Source: Rhizobiaceae bacterium (GTDB lineage: Bacteria; Pseudomonadota; Alphaproteobacteria; Rhizobiales; Rhizobiaceae). From it: DNA of 64,000 bases. The first letter of the stretch is position 1, and each line of letters begins with the position of its first letter. This document shows positions 1 through 8,616 of the stretch, piece after piece. The notes below the pieces were generated by a model. It worked only from the letters and a program-made list of their open reading frames with translations, was not told where the DNA came from and ran no database searches. The position numbers were made by a program, and so were the translations under genes. The stretch covers positions 1 to 64,000 of the forward strand of contig JAHBYY010000013.1 of NCBI GenBank assembly GCA_019635715.1, read 5' to 3'.

Positions 1-386
1 AAGAAGGACATTTGCCGCGCCGTCATCGTGCCTGCGTCGATGCGCGACCACACGCAATGCGCATGGCGCCTGCCTTCCTTCTCATGAAAGACAACGGCGC
101 GTGGCTGTCCGCCGAGGCCGAGTTCGCGTTCGATGCGCTCGATGGTCAGTTCAAAGACCTCGACGGGAACGCGTTCGGATTCCGGCGGGCTGAGGCTGAC
201 CGAGAAAAGATACTGGCGGCATTTGGTGCCGAGGCTGATGGCCTCGGTTTCCTTGAAAGCGCCCAGCAGATTGTCCGAGGCGAAGCCGCGCAGCTCGTGC
301 AGGCTGACATGCTCGTTGTCGTCGGTGCGGGACAGATGGACGGCCAGATCCTGTCCCCCGCCGCGCTGGGATGCTTTGATGATCAT
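1..386 (-). CDS. Relaxase/mobilisation nuclease, N-terminal part (truncated by window edge)
   Basis: The frame starts at an ATG read leftward from 386 and stays open to the window edge, so only about 128 N-terminal residues are visible. The protein begins MIIKASQRGGGQDLAVHL and contains RRHAHCVWSRID. That histidine-rich block is typical of the metal-binding site of MobA/VirD2-type relaxases, which nick the transfer origin of a mobilisable plasmid or integrative element. The ATG overlaps the stop of the upstream MobC-like gene (ATGA), the usual mobC-relaxase coupling. The family call is firm. The size and exact relaxase class are not visible. Confidence 0.8.
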   Translation of the reverse strand, partial: MIIKASQRGGGQDLAVHLSRTDDNEHVSLHELRGFASDNLLGAFKETEAISLGTKCRQYLFSVSLSPPESERVPVEVFELTIERIERELGLGGQPRAVVFHEKEGRRHAHCVWSRIDAGTMTARQMSF

Positions 387-823
387 CGCGCGGCCTCCGG
401 TTTGAGGCCGAGCGCTGTCATGAGCAGGCGGCGAATGTCGTGCACGTCGGACAGTGCGCCGGACAATTCCGCTTCCGTCTCCGGCGTCATCGGCAGCGCG
501 CCGACATTGGCGAGCCGCGCAAGCTGGTTCAGATTGCTGGAAAGCCGGGAACGGCCCAGCAGGGCCAGCGCCTTCGCCAGCGCCTGCCGGTCTTCGACGG
601 CGAGGCCGCTACGGCGCATGCGCAATGGCGGAAGTCCAAGAGCCTTGGCCTTGATATACGTGCCGAGCGGCGCGCCAGCGGCTTCCTGTTCCAGCCGGGC
701 GCGTTCCTCCTTACTCAATCTTATCGCAAACGGCGCATCGCGCTTGCGCCGCTTGGGCTGCGGTGCAGTGGGAACCGGTTCAGGTCCGAAGGAAAATGTG
801 CCGAAAGTGCCGGTCAGGGACAT
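383..823 (-). CDS. MobC-like plasmid mobilisation (relaxosome accessory) protein
   Basis: 146 residues. A basic N-terminal half (PKRRKRDAPFAIRLSKEER) resembles the ribbon-helix-helix start of MobC/relaxosome proteins, and the C-terminal half is helical with the family-like LSSNLNQLARLAN segment. MobC proteins bind near the transfer origin and help the relaxase open the DNA. The gene overlaps the relaxase start by four bases and lies directly upstream of it. The assignment rests on the NLNQLAR motif and this context. Confidence 0.75.
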   Translation of the reverse strand: MSLTGTFGTFSFGPEPVPTAPQPKRRKRDAPFAIRLSKEERARLEQEAAGAPLGTYIKAKALGLPPLRMRRSGLAVEDRQALAKALALLGRSRLSSNLNQLARLANVGALPMTPETEAELSGALSDVHDIRRLLMTALGLKPEAAR

Positions 824-927
824 GGCGGCACCGGAAAGTCCTCAGACTTCCGGTGCTCAAGAACGGCGTTCCAGTCAGCCAAAACCTCGAACAGTTCGTT
901 CGAAAGTTCGCTTTCTAGGCGCGCCAT
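814..927 (-). CDS. Possible 37-residue protein upstream of mobC
   Basis: A short frame starts at an ATG read leftward from 927 and ends ten bases inside the MobC-like gene. The product is acidic and helical (MARLESELSNELFEVLADWN). A GAAAG stretch just before the ATG could act as a weak ribosome site. The overlap suggests translational coupling to mobC. I do not recognise a family, and it could be chance. Confidence 0.35.
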   Translation of the reverse strand: MARLESELSNELFEVLADWNAVLEHRKSEDFPVPPCP

Positions 928-1179
928 CTTTCAACAACTGAATCAATGATTTGCAGAGCCGGTCATTGTGGCCTCGCTTCGGCTCATGGTGCACAACAAG
1001 CACCCGAGGCACCGAGGTCTGAATCGCCCCGCTGCTGGCCCGGAGTCAAGATTGTCGCTGATGCTCAAAGCGGTTTCGCTCTTCACGCTTACCCCGACCG
1101 GACACGCAAACCTCGGGTCCGGCTTTGTAGCGGACGTAGGGGCTTGGCTGATGACGGCTGAGATGAATGCAGACAGCGC

Positions 1180-1620
1180 CTAGCTCGAAGCGGTCAGATT
1201 TTCGCTGACAAAGTCCTGGAGGAGCGCGCGCAATGCCGCGGTCTTCGAGGCGCCGAATGCGTTCTCGATCTGCTTGTTGTGCGCGGCAACTTTCTGCTCC
1301 GTCCGCAGGAAGAACGCGGTTCCGCGCTCGGTCGCATGAACCAGGACACGCCGTTGATCGGACATGTCCGCCACCCGGTGGATGAGGCCGTTGGCAACCA
1401 TTCGATCTGCGAGCTTGGTCAATGCCGGATGGTTCATGAGCACGAGTTCAGCCAGTTCACCCATAGAACACCCGTTGCGCTCGCGCAGGGCCTCCAGGAC
1501 GCGCCACTGTTCCACGCTCAGCTCGTTTTCGTGAAGCGTATGCTCCAGTCCAGCGTAGAGGCGGCGATGGGCACTCGCAATCAGGTACGAAATATCCTTG
1601 GGATGACCGGATTGCCGCAT
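1180..1620 (-). CDS. MarR-family transcriptional regulator
   Basis: 146 residues with a typical MarR winged helix: LSVEQWRVLEALRERNGCSMGELAELVLMNHPALTKLADRM, then the wing segment SDQRRVLVHATERG (motif quoted in parts; roughly residues 35-100). I chose the ATG at 1620 because it follows a GGAAAAGAGA ribosome site and matches normal MarR length. The longer frame to 1749 would run through the promoter. It is divergent from the AmiC-like gene at 1739, so it probably controls that gene and itself. The ligand is unknown; amides or carboxylates handled by the neighbouring operon are candidates. Confidence 0.85.
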   Translation of the reverse strand: MRQSGHPKDISYLIASAHRRLYAGLEHTLHENELSVEQWRVLEALRERNGCSMGELAELVLMNHPALTKLADRMVANGLIHRVADMSDQRRVLVHATERGTAFFLRTEQKVAAHNKQIENAFGASKTAALRALLQDFVSENLTASS

Positions 1621-1665
1621 TGTGGACGTCTCTTTTCCGCCAGCGGCGATTCGCTGACTGGTTGA

Positions 1666-1703
1666 TTTCCATTCAGCCCTATAATATTTTAGTTGGAAAA
1701 TAA
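1666..1703. promoter_or_regulatory. Candidate MarR operator in the divergent promoter
   Basis: The space between the MarR gene and the AmiC-like gene is AT-rich, unlike its surroundings. It contains TTTCCA at 1666-1671 and TTGGAAAATAA at 1693-1703, whose TGGAAA core is the inverted copy. The nonamer TTGGAAAAT recurs, inverted, upstream of the flotillin gene. That it is bound by the MarR protein is an inference. Confidence 0.45.
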
Positions 1704-1738
1704 ATGTGGTCGATTGCCCGGGGGAAGGGTAGGCCCGA

Positions 1739-2848
1739 ATGAGAGACATCGGCGGTTCGATATCGCGGGCCCAGGAGAGGGGGGCCCGCGCGGGCCTGTT
1801 GAGATGGGAGCGCGGCGAGGAGACTCATCGCGTCGCCGTCCTCGTTCCCATGGCCGGTTCGGCGGGGATCTGGGGACCTTCCTGTATCTCGTGCGCCCAG
1901 TTGGCGATCGACGAGATCAACGCGACCGACGGTATCGGCGGGCGTCTTCTCGAGCCGATCTTCTTGAACTCGGACGCCGATACCGCCAGGACCCTGGAAG
2001 CTGAAATCAACGGACTGCTCGAACAACAGGAGATTTCCGGCGTCGTCGGCATGAGCGTCAGTTCGGTTCGCCAGCGCCTCAACAAGATCATCGCGGGGAG
2101 GGTGCCGCATGTCTACACGCCCCAGTACGAAGGTCATGAGCATTCCGAAAACGTGTTCACCATCGGGGACACTCCGGATGGGCATCTCATTCCTTCCATC
2201 CGTCGCCTCACCGACATGCTCAAGGTGCGGCGCTGGGCTCTGATCGGCAACGACTATGTCTGGCCGCGCGTGTCGCACGCGGTGGCGAAGCGATCGATCG
2301 CCGATGTTGGCGGAGCTGTCGTGTTCGACGGATATGTGCCGTTCGGCCTGGAGGATGCGCCCTGGTTGGTGGAGCGCATCGTCAAATCGCGGCCCGATAT
2401 CGTGCTCGTCTCGCTGATTGGGCAGGACGCCGTCGAGTTCAATCGCAGCTTCGGAGCGATGGGGCTCGATCGACGGATCTTCCGGCTGTCGACCGTGATC
2501 GAAGAGAACGTGCTGCTGGCCAGCGAGAGTGCCAACACCAAGCGTCTTTATGTTGCGGGGGCCTATTTCGCCACGCTCGATACCGACCACAATCTGGCTT
2601 TCAAGGAGCGCTACGAGGCCAGACACACAAAGACACCGCCGATGCTGAATTCCCTCGGGCAGTCCGTGTATGAGGGGCTGAATTTCTATTCGGCGCTGAT
2701 GCGCAAGATGGCCGACACGCGGCCGACCGCCATCGACTATGCGAGCGCACGTGTGGGCCGCTACTATTCCAACGAGCGGAAGGATACGTCAGCCTTTCTG
2801 GCGCGTGCGGACGGCGTGCAGTTCTGCGTGACCGAGCAACTGTCCTAG
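1739..2848 (+). CDS. AmiC/UrtA-type ligand-binding protein without signal peptide
   Basis: 369 residues of the type I periplasmic-binding fold, closest in feel to AmiC, the cytosolic amide sensor of Pseudomonas amidase operons, and to urea/short-chain-amide binding proteins. Diagnostic stretches are PMAGSAGIWGPSCISCAQLA near residue 38, HVYTPQYEGHEHSENVF and SLGQSVYEGLNFYSAL near the C-terminus. The N-terminus is charged and has no hydrophobic signal segment, so the protein probably stays in the cytoplasm as a sensor and not as a transporter subunit. The importer's own Tat-exported binding protein is encoded at 4687. No AmiR-type antiterminator is visible nearby. Confidence 0.7.
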   Translation: MRDIGGSISRAQERGARAGLLRWERGEETHRVAVLVPMAGSAGIWGPSCISCAQLAIDEINATDGIGGRLLEPIFLNSDADTARTLEAEINGLLEQQEISGVVGMSVSSVRQRLNKIIAGRVPHVYTPQYEGHEHSENVFTIGDTPDGHLIPSIRRLTDMLKVRRWALIGNDYVWPRVSHAVAKRSIADVGGAVVFDGYVPFGLEDAPWLVERIVKSRPDIVLVSLIGQDAVEFNRSFGAMGLDRRIFRLSTVIEENVLLASESANTKRLYVAGAYFATLDTDHNLAFKERYEARHTKTPPMLNSLGQSVYEGLNFYSALMRKMADTRPTAIDYASARVGRYYSNERKDTSAFLARADGVQFCVTEQLS

Positions 2849-2962
2849 ATAGATCGCTTCTCCCCTTTTTGCCCGGGCTTCGGCGGAACTCCGTCCCGTC
2901 ATCGTGCTCGGCGCCCCAAGCCGGGTTCGGTGTCGGATTTGGCTGTCGGAAAAAGATTGAAA

Positions 2963-3013
2963 CGGAAAATAATACCTTGAAATGGAAATTAATTTGACCT
3001 AGTCATTTTCCAA
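2963..3013. promoter_or_regulatory. AT-rich promoter region with repeated GGAAA motifs upstream of the flotillin operon
   Basis: Within 196 non-coding bases, GGAAAATAA (2963-2971), ATGGAAAT (2982-2989) and the inverted CATTTTCCAA (3004-3013) cluster. The last site is the same TTGGAAAAT word found in the MarR/AmiC-like promoter. TGGAAA (2983-2988) and TTTCCA (3007-3012) form an inverted pair. The arrangement suggests that one regulator controls both promoters. Confidence 0.45.
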
Positions 3014-3044
3014 TTCAAACAATGATGGCGCAAAGGGGACCCGC

Positions 3045-4655
3045 GTGGCTTGGCTTTTCGGATTCCTGGCGCTGGTCGTCGCGATCGTCATCGTCGTTCT
3101 CTTCCTCAGTCGCTACTACGTAAAATCCTCCCGGGACGTCGCGCTGATCCGGACCGGAGCGGGCGGGCGCAAGGTCATCGTCGATGGCGGTGCGTTCGCG
3201 CTTCCGATCCTGCATCGGGTCGAGCGCGTCAGCATGCGGTCGATCCGGCTTCGCATCGACCGCAGCGGCTCGCAGGCGCTGATCTCGGAAGACCGCCTTC
3301 GGGTCGACATCGGCATGGAGTTCCAGGTCCGCGTCGATCCCGATCCGGCAGGCATTGCCGTGGCCGCGCAGGCGCTGGGCGCGAAATCGTTCCGCGACGA
3401 AGAGATACAGTCGCTGCTGGAAGGCAAGCTGATCGACGCGGCGCAGGCCGAAGTGGCGCTGCGGACGATGGACGTGCTCCACGCCGGCCGCAGCGAGTTT
3501 TCGGACTCGGTCGGCGGCCGGCTGCGCGGCGACCTGTCGCGCTCCGGGCTTGTCGTCGACTTCGTTTCGCTTGTCCTGCTCGACCAGACGCCGTTCTCTT
3601 CGCTGGACGATACCAATGCCTTCAATGCCGTCGGCATGCGCAGGCTGGCCGAAGTGGTGGCCGAGAACCGCAAGGCGCGCATCGACGTCGAGGCGGAAGC
3701 CGACACGGCGGTACGCAGGCGCCAGCTCGAACAGACGCGCGAGCGGCTGCGTTTCGAGCGCGAGCAGCAGGAATACGAGATCGCCAACCGGCTCGAGATC
3801 GAACGGCGGCGGATCGATTCCAACACCGAACTGGAGACCAGCAGGACCGATGCGGAGCGTCGCTGCGAGGCCCTGCAGATCGCCAAGGTGGGCGAGGTCA
3901 AGCAGGCGGAGATCGAGCGTGACCTCGATCTGCGCCGCCGCGAGATGCAGGCGCTGCTCGAAGTCGAGCGGGCCAAGATCGACAATGCCATCGTGCTTGC
4001 CGCCAAGCGCGGCGAGGAATCGGTCGAGCAGGCCAAGGTCGAGGGCGCGCGCGGCAGGCTGGTCGAGGCGGAGGAGAGCGTCCAGACCGCAAAGGACATC
4101 GCAGTGGCGGAGCGGGCCCGCAGGCTCGCCGCTCTCAAGGTCGCCCAGGAGAACGAAACCGACGACGCCAGGGTCAGGTCCAAGGTCGCCACGATCATCT
4201 CGATCGCCAAGGCCGAAAGCGAAGCGGTGCAGCTCCGGTCCAACGCGGATCGCGACCGCCTGGTCGCCGAGGCTTCCGGGCGCTCCGCCCAGATCGAAGC
4301 CGAGAACCGGCAGAGCGAGGCGGTCCTCAGGGCGCGCGTCGAGATGCACAAGGTCGACAAGCTACCCGAGATCGCCACCCAGATGATGAAGCCGGTCGAG
4401 AAAATCGACTCGATCCGCATCAATCAGATCAGCGGGCTTGGCAGCGCCAATGGCTCCGGCGGCGATGGTTCCGTGTTTGGACAGGCACTCGATTCGATCC
4501 TCGGAATGTCGGTCCAACTGCCCTTCATGAAGAAGATCGGCGACGAGATCGGCCTCGATTTCGACTCCCAACTGGCCGGTCGCACGGCCGATGCGGCTGC
4601 CAGGACGGTTCCTTCGATGCGGTCGAAGAAGCCGACCGATGATCAGCAGAAATAG
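3045..4655 (+). CDS. Flotillin/YqiK-like SPFH membrane protein
   Basis: 536 residues. One membrane helix (about residues 3-24) is followed by an SPFH/band-7 domain (about 25-190), then a long Glu/Arg/Ala-rich coiled coil (about 200-440) full of EREQQEYE-type heptads, and a Gly-rich C-terminal tail. This is the flotillin layout: a scaffold that oligomerises at the inner membrane and organises lipid domains. The GTG start at 3045 follows AAAGGGGA; the upstream ATGs at 3022 and 3025 are out of frame. It is the first gene of the run leading into the ABC importer, an unusual place for a flotillin. Confidence 0.8.
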   Translation: MAWLFGFLALVVAIVIVVLFLSRYYVKSSRDVALIRTGAGGRKVIVDGGAFALPILHRVERVSMRSIRLRIDRSGSQALISEDRLRVDIGMEFQVRVDPDPAGIAVAAQALGAKSFRDEEIQSLLEGKLIDAAQAEVALRTMDVLHAGRSEFSDSVGGRLRGDLSRSGLVVDFVSLVLLDQTPFSSLDDTNAFNAVGMRRLAEVVAENRKARIDVEAEADTAVRRRQLEQTRERLRFEREQQEYEIANRLEIERRRIDSNTELETSRTDAERRCEALQIAKVGEVKQAEIERDLDLRRREMQALLEVERAKIDNAIVLAAKRGEESVEQAKVEGARGRLVEAEESVQTAKDIAVAERARRLAALKVAQENETDDARVRSKVATIISIAKAESEAVQLRSNADRDRLVAEASGRSAQIEAENRQSEAVLRARVEMHKVDKLPEIATQMMKPVEKIDSIRINQISGLGSANGSGGDGSVFGQALDSILGMSVQLPFMKKIGDEIGLDFDSQLAGRTADAAARTVPSMRSKKPTDDQQK

Positions 4656-4686
4656 CGACCGGACAACAACGACAGGGGAAGACGTC

Positions 4687-5913
4687 ATGTTCAGCAGAAG
4701 GACTTTCTTGACCGGCTCGGCGGCGCTTGCCGGTGCCGGCATCTTGGCGGCAGGCGCGGGCCAGGGCTTCGCCGCCGGTCCGATCAAGCTCGGCTCGATC
4801 CTCGACACATCCGGCGCGTTCGACGCCTACGGCAAGCCGATGGACATGGCGCTGCGGCTGGCCGTCGACGAAATCAACGCCGCTGGCGGCCTGCTCGGCC
4901 GCCAGGTCGAAATCGTGGCCTACGACACCCAGTCGGACATGGCTCTCTATACGCAATACGGCCAGCAATTGGCCCGCAGCGACAGGGTCGACGTCGTCCA
5001 TGGCGGCATTCTGTCCGCCTCGCGCGAGGCGATCCGCCAGACCTTGCGCAAATCCGGCGTGCCCTACTTCTACAACGTGCTCTACGAGGGCGGCGTTTGC
5101 GACCGCAACATCACCGTCGTCGGCGTCACGCCCTCCCAGCAGGTAGAGGTTCTCATTCCGGCCGCGATCAGGAAGTGGGGCAAGAAGATCTACGTGCTGG
5201 CCGCCGACTACAATTACGGTCAGATCACTGCGCGCTGGATCGAAAAATTCGCCAGGGATGCCGGCGGCGAGATCGTGCAGACCGACTTTTTCCCGCTCGA
5301 CGTCGCGGATTTCGGATCGACCATCGCAAAGATCCAGAGCGCCGCGCCGGACATCGTCGTGCCCGCGCTGGTCGGCGGAGCCCATCTGTCGTTCTTCCGC
5401 CAGTGGGCTGCTGCCGGCATGAAGTCGAAGATCCCGATGGCCTCGACCACGATCGGCATCGGAAACGAGCACAAGGTGCTGACGCCCGAGGAGGGAGATG
5501 GCATCCTCGTCGCCTACAACTACTCGCCGGAACTCGCTTCGCCGACCAATGAAGCCTTCCTCGCGGCGTGGTCCGCCAAGTACGGCAACACCGACGCGAT
5601 CCACGAGATCGCCGTGTCGCACTACCAGGGCATTCAGGTTTGGGCCGAGGCGGTGCGCAAGGCCGGCGATGTGGCGCATGATGCATTGATCGGAGCAGTC
5701 GAAAGCGGCCTGTCGATCGACGGCCCCGGCGGCAATGTGTCCATCGATCCGAAGACGCACCACGCGGTTCTCGATGTGCATCTGATGGAGATGGCCGGCC
5801 AGAAGCTCAAGGTTATCGAGAGCTTTCCGCAGCGCCAGCCTTCGGACACCCAGGGCGTCTGCGACCTGGCGGCCAATCCCGACGACAACACGCAATACGA
5901 GATCAAGATCTGA
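4687..5913 (+). CDS. Amide/urea/branched-chain-type ABC transporter substrate-binding protein (Tat-exported)
   Basis: About 408 residues. The N-terminus MFSRRTFLTG followed by an Ala/Gly-rich helix is a twin-arginine signal. The mature protein (from about residue 30, AGPIKLGSILDTSGAF) is a type I binding protein of the FmdD/UrtA/LivK group. I chose the ATG at 4687, after an AGGGGAAG ribosome site, over the longer frame because it gives an intact signal peptide. It heads the importer genes that follow and should deliver the ligand to the two permeases. The exact substrate cannot be read from sequence; the linked amidase favours an amide. Confidence 0.88.
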   Translation: MFSRRTFLTGSAALAGAGILAAGAGQGFAAGPIKLGSILDTSGAFDAYGKPMDMALRLAVDEINAAGGLLGRQVEIVAYDTQSDMALYTQYGQQLARSDRVDVVHGGILSASREAIRQTLRKSGVPYFYNVLYEGGVCDRNITVVGVTPSQQVEVLIPAAIRKWGKKIYVLAADYNYGQITARWIEKFARDAGGEIVQTDFFPLDVADFGSTIAKIQSAAPDIVVPALVGGAHLSFFRQWAAAGMKSKIPMASTTIGIGNEHKVLTPEEGDGILVAYNYSPELASPTNEAFLAAWSAKYGNTDAIHEIAVSHYQGIQVWAEAVRKAGDVAHDALIGAVESGLSIDGPGGNVSIDPKTHHAVLDVHLMEMAGQKLKVIESFPQRQPSDTQGVCDLAANPDDNTQYEIKI

Positions 5914-5984
5914 TTTCGCATCGGGCGCCGGCGGTCCGGCGTCCGTTCGCCAGTCTCCTGAGGTCACCAGCGGAACGCAACCCG

Positions 5985-6851
5985 ATGGATCTTGCGGCAA
6001 TCTTTGCGGTTGAAATCCTCTACGCCATCGCCAGCCTTGTGGTCATCAGCTCGGGCCTGGCGGTGGTGTTCGGGATGATGCGCGTCATCAATCTCGCTCA
6101 TGGCGAGTTCATGATGGTCGGCGGCTACGTCACCATCGTCGCTGTCAGATCGGGCATCAACATCTACATTGCCATGCTGGTCGTCGCGCCGCTGGTCGTC
6201 GGCGTGCTCGGCGTCATCGTCGAGCGGCTGATCATCCGCCGTCTCTACGGCCGCCTCGTCGACACGATGCTGGCGAGCTGGGGGTTGAGCCTGCTTCTGA
6301 TCGGGCTCGCCAGCATGATCTTCGGCAACACCACGACCGGTATATCGCCGCCGATCCCCGGCTTCGCCATCGGCCGCTATCAGGTCAACGGCTACAGCTT
6401 CTTCATCATCCTGGCGGCGATCGCCATTCTGGTTGCCATGTTCGCCGTGCTTGCCGGCACGCGTGCCGGCCTCGTGGCGCGGGGCGCGATGCAGGATGCC
6501 GCGATGGCGTCGGCGCTCGGCTACAATCCCGAGCGGGTCTACATGCTCACCTTCTTCGCCGGCTCGGCGCTTGCCGGGCTTGCCGGCGGCCTGTTCGCGC
6601 CGCTGCTCGGCCTGGTTCCCACCATCGGCGGCGCCTACATCGCCAAAGCCTTCATAACCGTCATCTCGGGCGGCGCTTCAGTCATTGCCGGCCTGGTCTC
6701 CAGTGCGGTGCTGTTCGGTTCCACGTCGCAGATATTCACGCTGGCCACCACGCCGATGGTCGGCGAGATCGCGCTGCTGCTGATCGCCGTCGTCCTGCTC
6801 AGGCTCATGCCCCAGGGCATCACCAGCCGCTTCTTCCGTGGGAAGATGTGA
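5985..6851 (+). CDS. Branched-chain/urea-type ABC transporter permease (LivH/UrtB-like)
   Basis: 288 residues, hydrophobic throughout, with about eight membrane helices. The MMRVINLAHGEFMMVGGYV segment near residue 30 is the LivH-family hallmark. It forms the membrane channel with the LivM-like partner encoded immediately downstream. The stop overlaps a possible GTG of the next gene, indicating coupled translation. Confidence 0.9.
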   Translation: MDLAAIFAVEILYAIASLVVISSGLAVVFGMMRVINLAHGEFMMVGGYVTIVAVRSGINIYIAMLVVAPLVVGVLGVIVERLIIRRLYGRLVDTMLASWGLSLLLIGLASMIFGNTTTGISPPIPGFAIGRYQVNGYSFFIILAAIAILVAMFAVLAGTRAGLVARGAMQDAAMASALGYNPERVYMLTFFAGSALAGLAGGLFAPLLGLVPTIGGAYIAKAFITVISGGASVIAGLVSSAVLFGSTSQIFTLATTPMVGEIALLLIAVVLLRLMPQGITSRFFRGKM

Positions 6852-6853
6852 CC

Positions 6854-7903
6854 ATGGCCAAGGAAATGAAGCACGCATTCCTGGTGGCGCTCGTCGCGGC
6901 GATCCTGCTGGCCATCGCGCCGGCGCTGATCGGCACCTATACGCTGACCCTGCTCGTTATTTACGGCATCCTGGCGCTGAGCCTCGGACTGATCTGGGGT
7001 TTCGGCGGCGTCCTGTGCTTCGGCCAGGCGGCGTTCTTCGGCCTGGGCGCCTACGCTTACGCCATCGCCGCGATCAACATCGGCGAAAGCACCGTCCCGC
7101 TTGTTCTGGGCATCGCCACCCCTTTCCTATTCGCCGCCGCGCTGGGCGCGATGATGTTCTACGGGCGGCTGTCCGACGTCTATCTCGGCGTCATCACCCT
7201 TGTGGTGACGCTGCTGTTCTTCCGCTTCATGAATTCGTCCGCCGGCCCGCAATACGTCATCGGAACGGCAAGGCTCGGCGGCTTCAACGGCATACCGGGG
7301 TTCCAGACGCTCAATGTGCCCGGAACCCCCTCGGCCTACATCATCGGCGACGCCTACTACTATCTCACCGCGTCGGCGCTGCTCATCGTCTACCTTCTGG
7401 TTCGCTGGCTGCTTGCCAGCCCGTTCGGGCGCATCGCCGTGGCGATCCGGGAAAACGAGCTCAGGGTCGAGCTGCTGGGCTATGACGCTCGCGCGCGCAA
7501 AACGCTGCTCTTCGCGGTCGGCGGTGCGATCGCCGGTCTCGCCGGCACGCTCTACGCGTCCTGGGCCGAGATCGTGACGCCCGGACTGTTCTCGCTCGGC
7601 CAGTCGGCGGAAATCATCATCTGGTGCATCGTCGGCGGGCTGGGCACGCTGGTCGGCCCCGTCATCGGCGCCATGCTGCTTGCCTATCTGAAGTTCGCGC
7701 TCGGCCAGCAATCCGTCATCGACAACACGCTGGTGCTTGGCGCGATCCTCGTACTGTGCGTGCTGTTGATGCCGCGCGGCGTCGTGCCGACGCTCGGCAC
7801 GGTGCTGAACCGCATCTACCGACGCCCACCGGCGCGTCGCGACAGACCAAGACCGGCCGGCTCACAGACAGCCGCAACGCCTCCGGAGCGGGCCCATGTC
7901 TGA
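6854..7903 (+). CDS. Branched-chain/urea-type ABC transporter permease (LivM/UrtC-like)
   Basis: About 349 residues with roughly nine or ten membrane helices. LSLGLIWGFGGVLCFGQAAF and the EIIIWCIVGGLGTLVGPVIG segment are typical of LivM permeases. I prefer the ATG at 6854, which has GGAAG about eight bases upstream; a GTG at 6848 would also fit. A basic, Arg/Pro-rich tail follows the last helix. Its 3' end overlaps the ATPase gene by eight bases. Confidence 0.9.
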   Translation: MAKEMKHAFLVALVAAILLAIAPALIGTYTLTLLVIYGILALSLGLIWGFGGVLCFGQAAFFGLGAYAYAIAAINIGESTVPLVLGIATPFLFAAALGAMMFYGRLSDVYLGVITLVVTLLFFRFMNSSAGPQYVIGTARLGGFNGIPGFQTLNVPGTPSAYIIGDAYYYLTASALLIVYLLVRWLLASPFGRIAVAIRENELRVELLGYDARARKTLLFAVGGAIAGLAGTLYASWAEIVTPGLFSLGQSAEIIIWCIVGGLGTLVGPVIGAMLLAYLKFALGQQSVIDNTLVLGAILVLCVLLMPRGVVPTLGTVLNRIYRRPPARRDRPRPAGSQTAATPPERAHV

Positions 7904-8612
7904 GAGTGTCGTCCAGACGCGCGGCCTGACGATGCGGTTCGGCGGCGTCACCGCGGTCGACGCGGTCGACTTCTCGCTGCGCCGCAACGAGCTGCGCTGC
8001 CTGATCGGCCCGAACGGTGCCGGCAAGAGCACCTTCTTCAAGTGCATCACCGGCATGCTCAAATGCACCTCGGGCGAAGTCTGGATCAATGGGCACGAGA
8101 CGACGAACTGGGATCCGCATCAGGTGGCGCGGCTCGGCGTCGGCATCAAGACCCAGGTTCCGAGCGTGCTCGACGGCTTCACCGTCCGCGAAAATGTCTG
8201 GCTGGCGGCGCACCGCGTCACCGCCGCGGACGGCGTGGCGTCGCGCGTTGCGGAAGCGATGGAACGGCTGGCCGTGTCGTCGCTGGCCGACAGCATGGTC
8301 GGAAGCCTGTCGCATGGCGAACGCCAGCGTGTCGAACTGTCGATGATCCTCGCGTCGCGACCCTGGCTGATCCTGCTGGACGAGCCGGCGGCCGGGCTGA
8401 CCGCGGCCGAGATCGCGACGCTCGGACACATCGTCACCGACCTCAGCCGCGACGCGGCGATCGTCATCGTCGAGCACGACATGCAGTTCATCCGCTCGAT
8501 CGCCGGTCTGGTCACCGTGTTCGCCCAGGGCCGGATCCTGATGGAGGACCAGGTCGACAAGGTCATGGCGGACGCGCGTGTCCGCGAAGTCTATCTCGGA
8601 CGGAAGAACTGA
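7896..8612 (+). CDS. ABC transporter ATP-binding protein (LivG/UrtD-like)
   Basis: 238 residues. The Walker A is GPNGAGKST, the signature is LSHGERQR, the Walker B is LILLDEPAAG, and the switch histidine is in VIVEHDMQF. It is one of the two nucleotide-binding subunits of the importer; its partner is the N-terminal domain of the fusion protein that follows. The C-terminal EVYLGRKN is the usual LivG ending. Confidence 0.9.
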   Translation: MSESVVQTRGLTMRFGGVTAVDAVDFSLRRNELRCLIGPNGAGKSTFFKCITGMLKCTSGEVWINGHETTNWDPHQVARLGVGIKTQVPSVLDGFTVRENVWLAAHRVTAADGVASRVAEAMERLAVSSLADSMVGSLSHGERQRVELSMILASRPWLILLDEPAAGLTAAEIATLGHIVTDLSRDAAIVIVEHDMQFIRSIAGLVTVFAQGRILMEDQVDKVMADARVREVYLGRKN

Positions 8613-8616
8613 CCTG

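Noticed and set aside
3015..4423. Long minus-strand frames opposite the flotillin gene
   Set aside because: Low-complexity antisense of the coiled coil; no ribosome site or family match.
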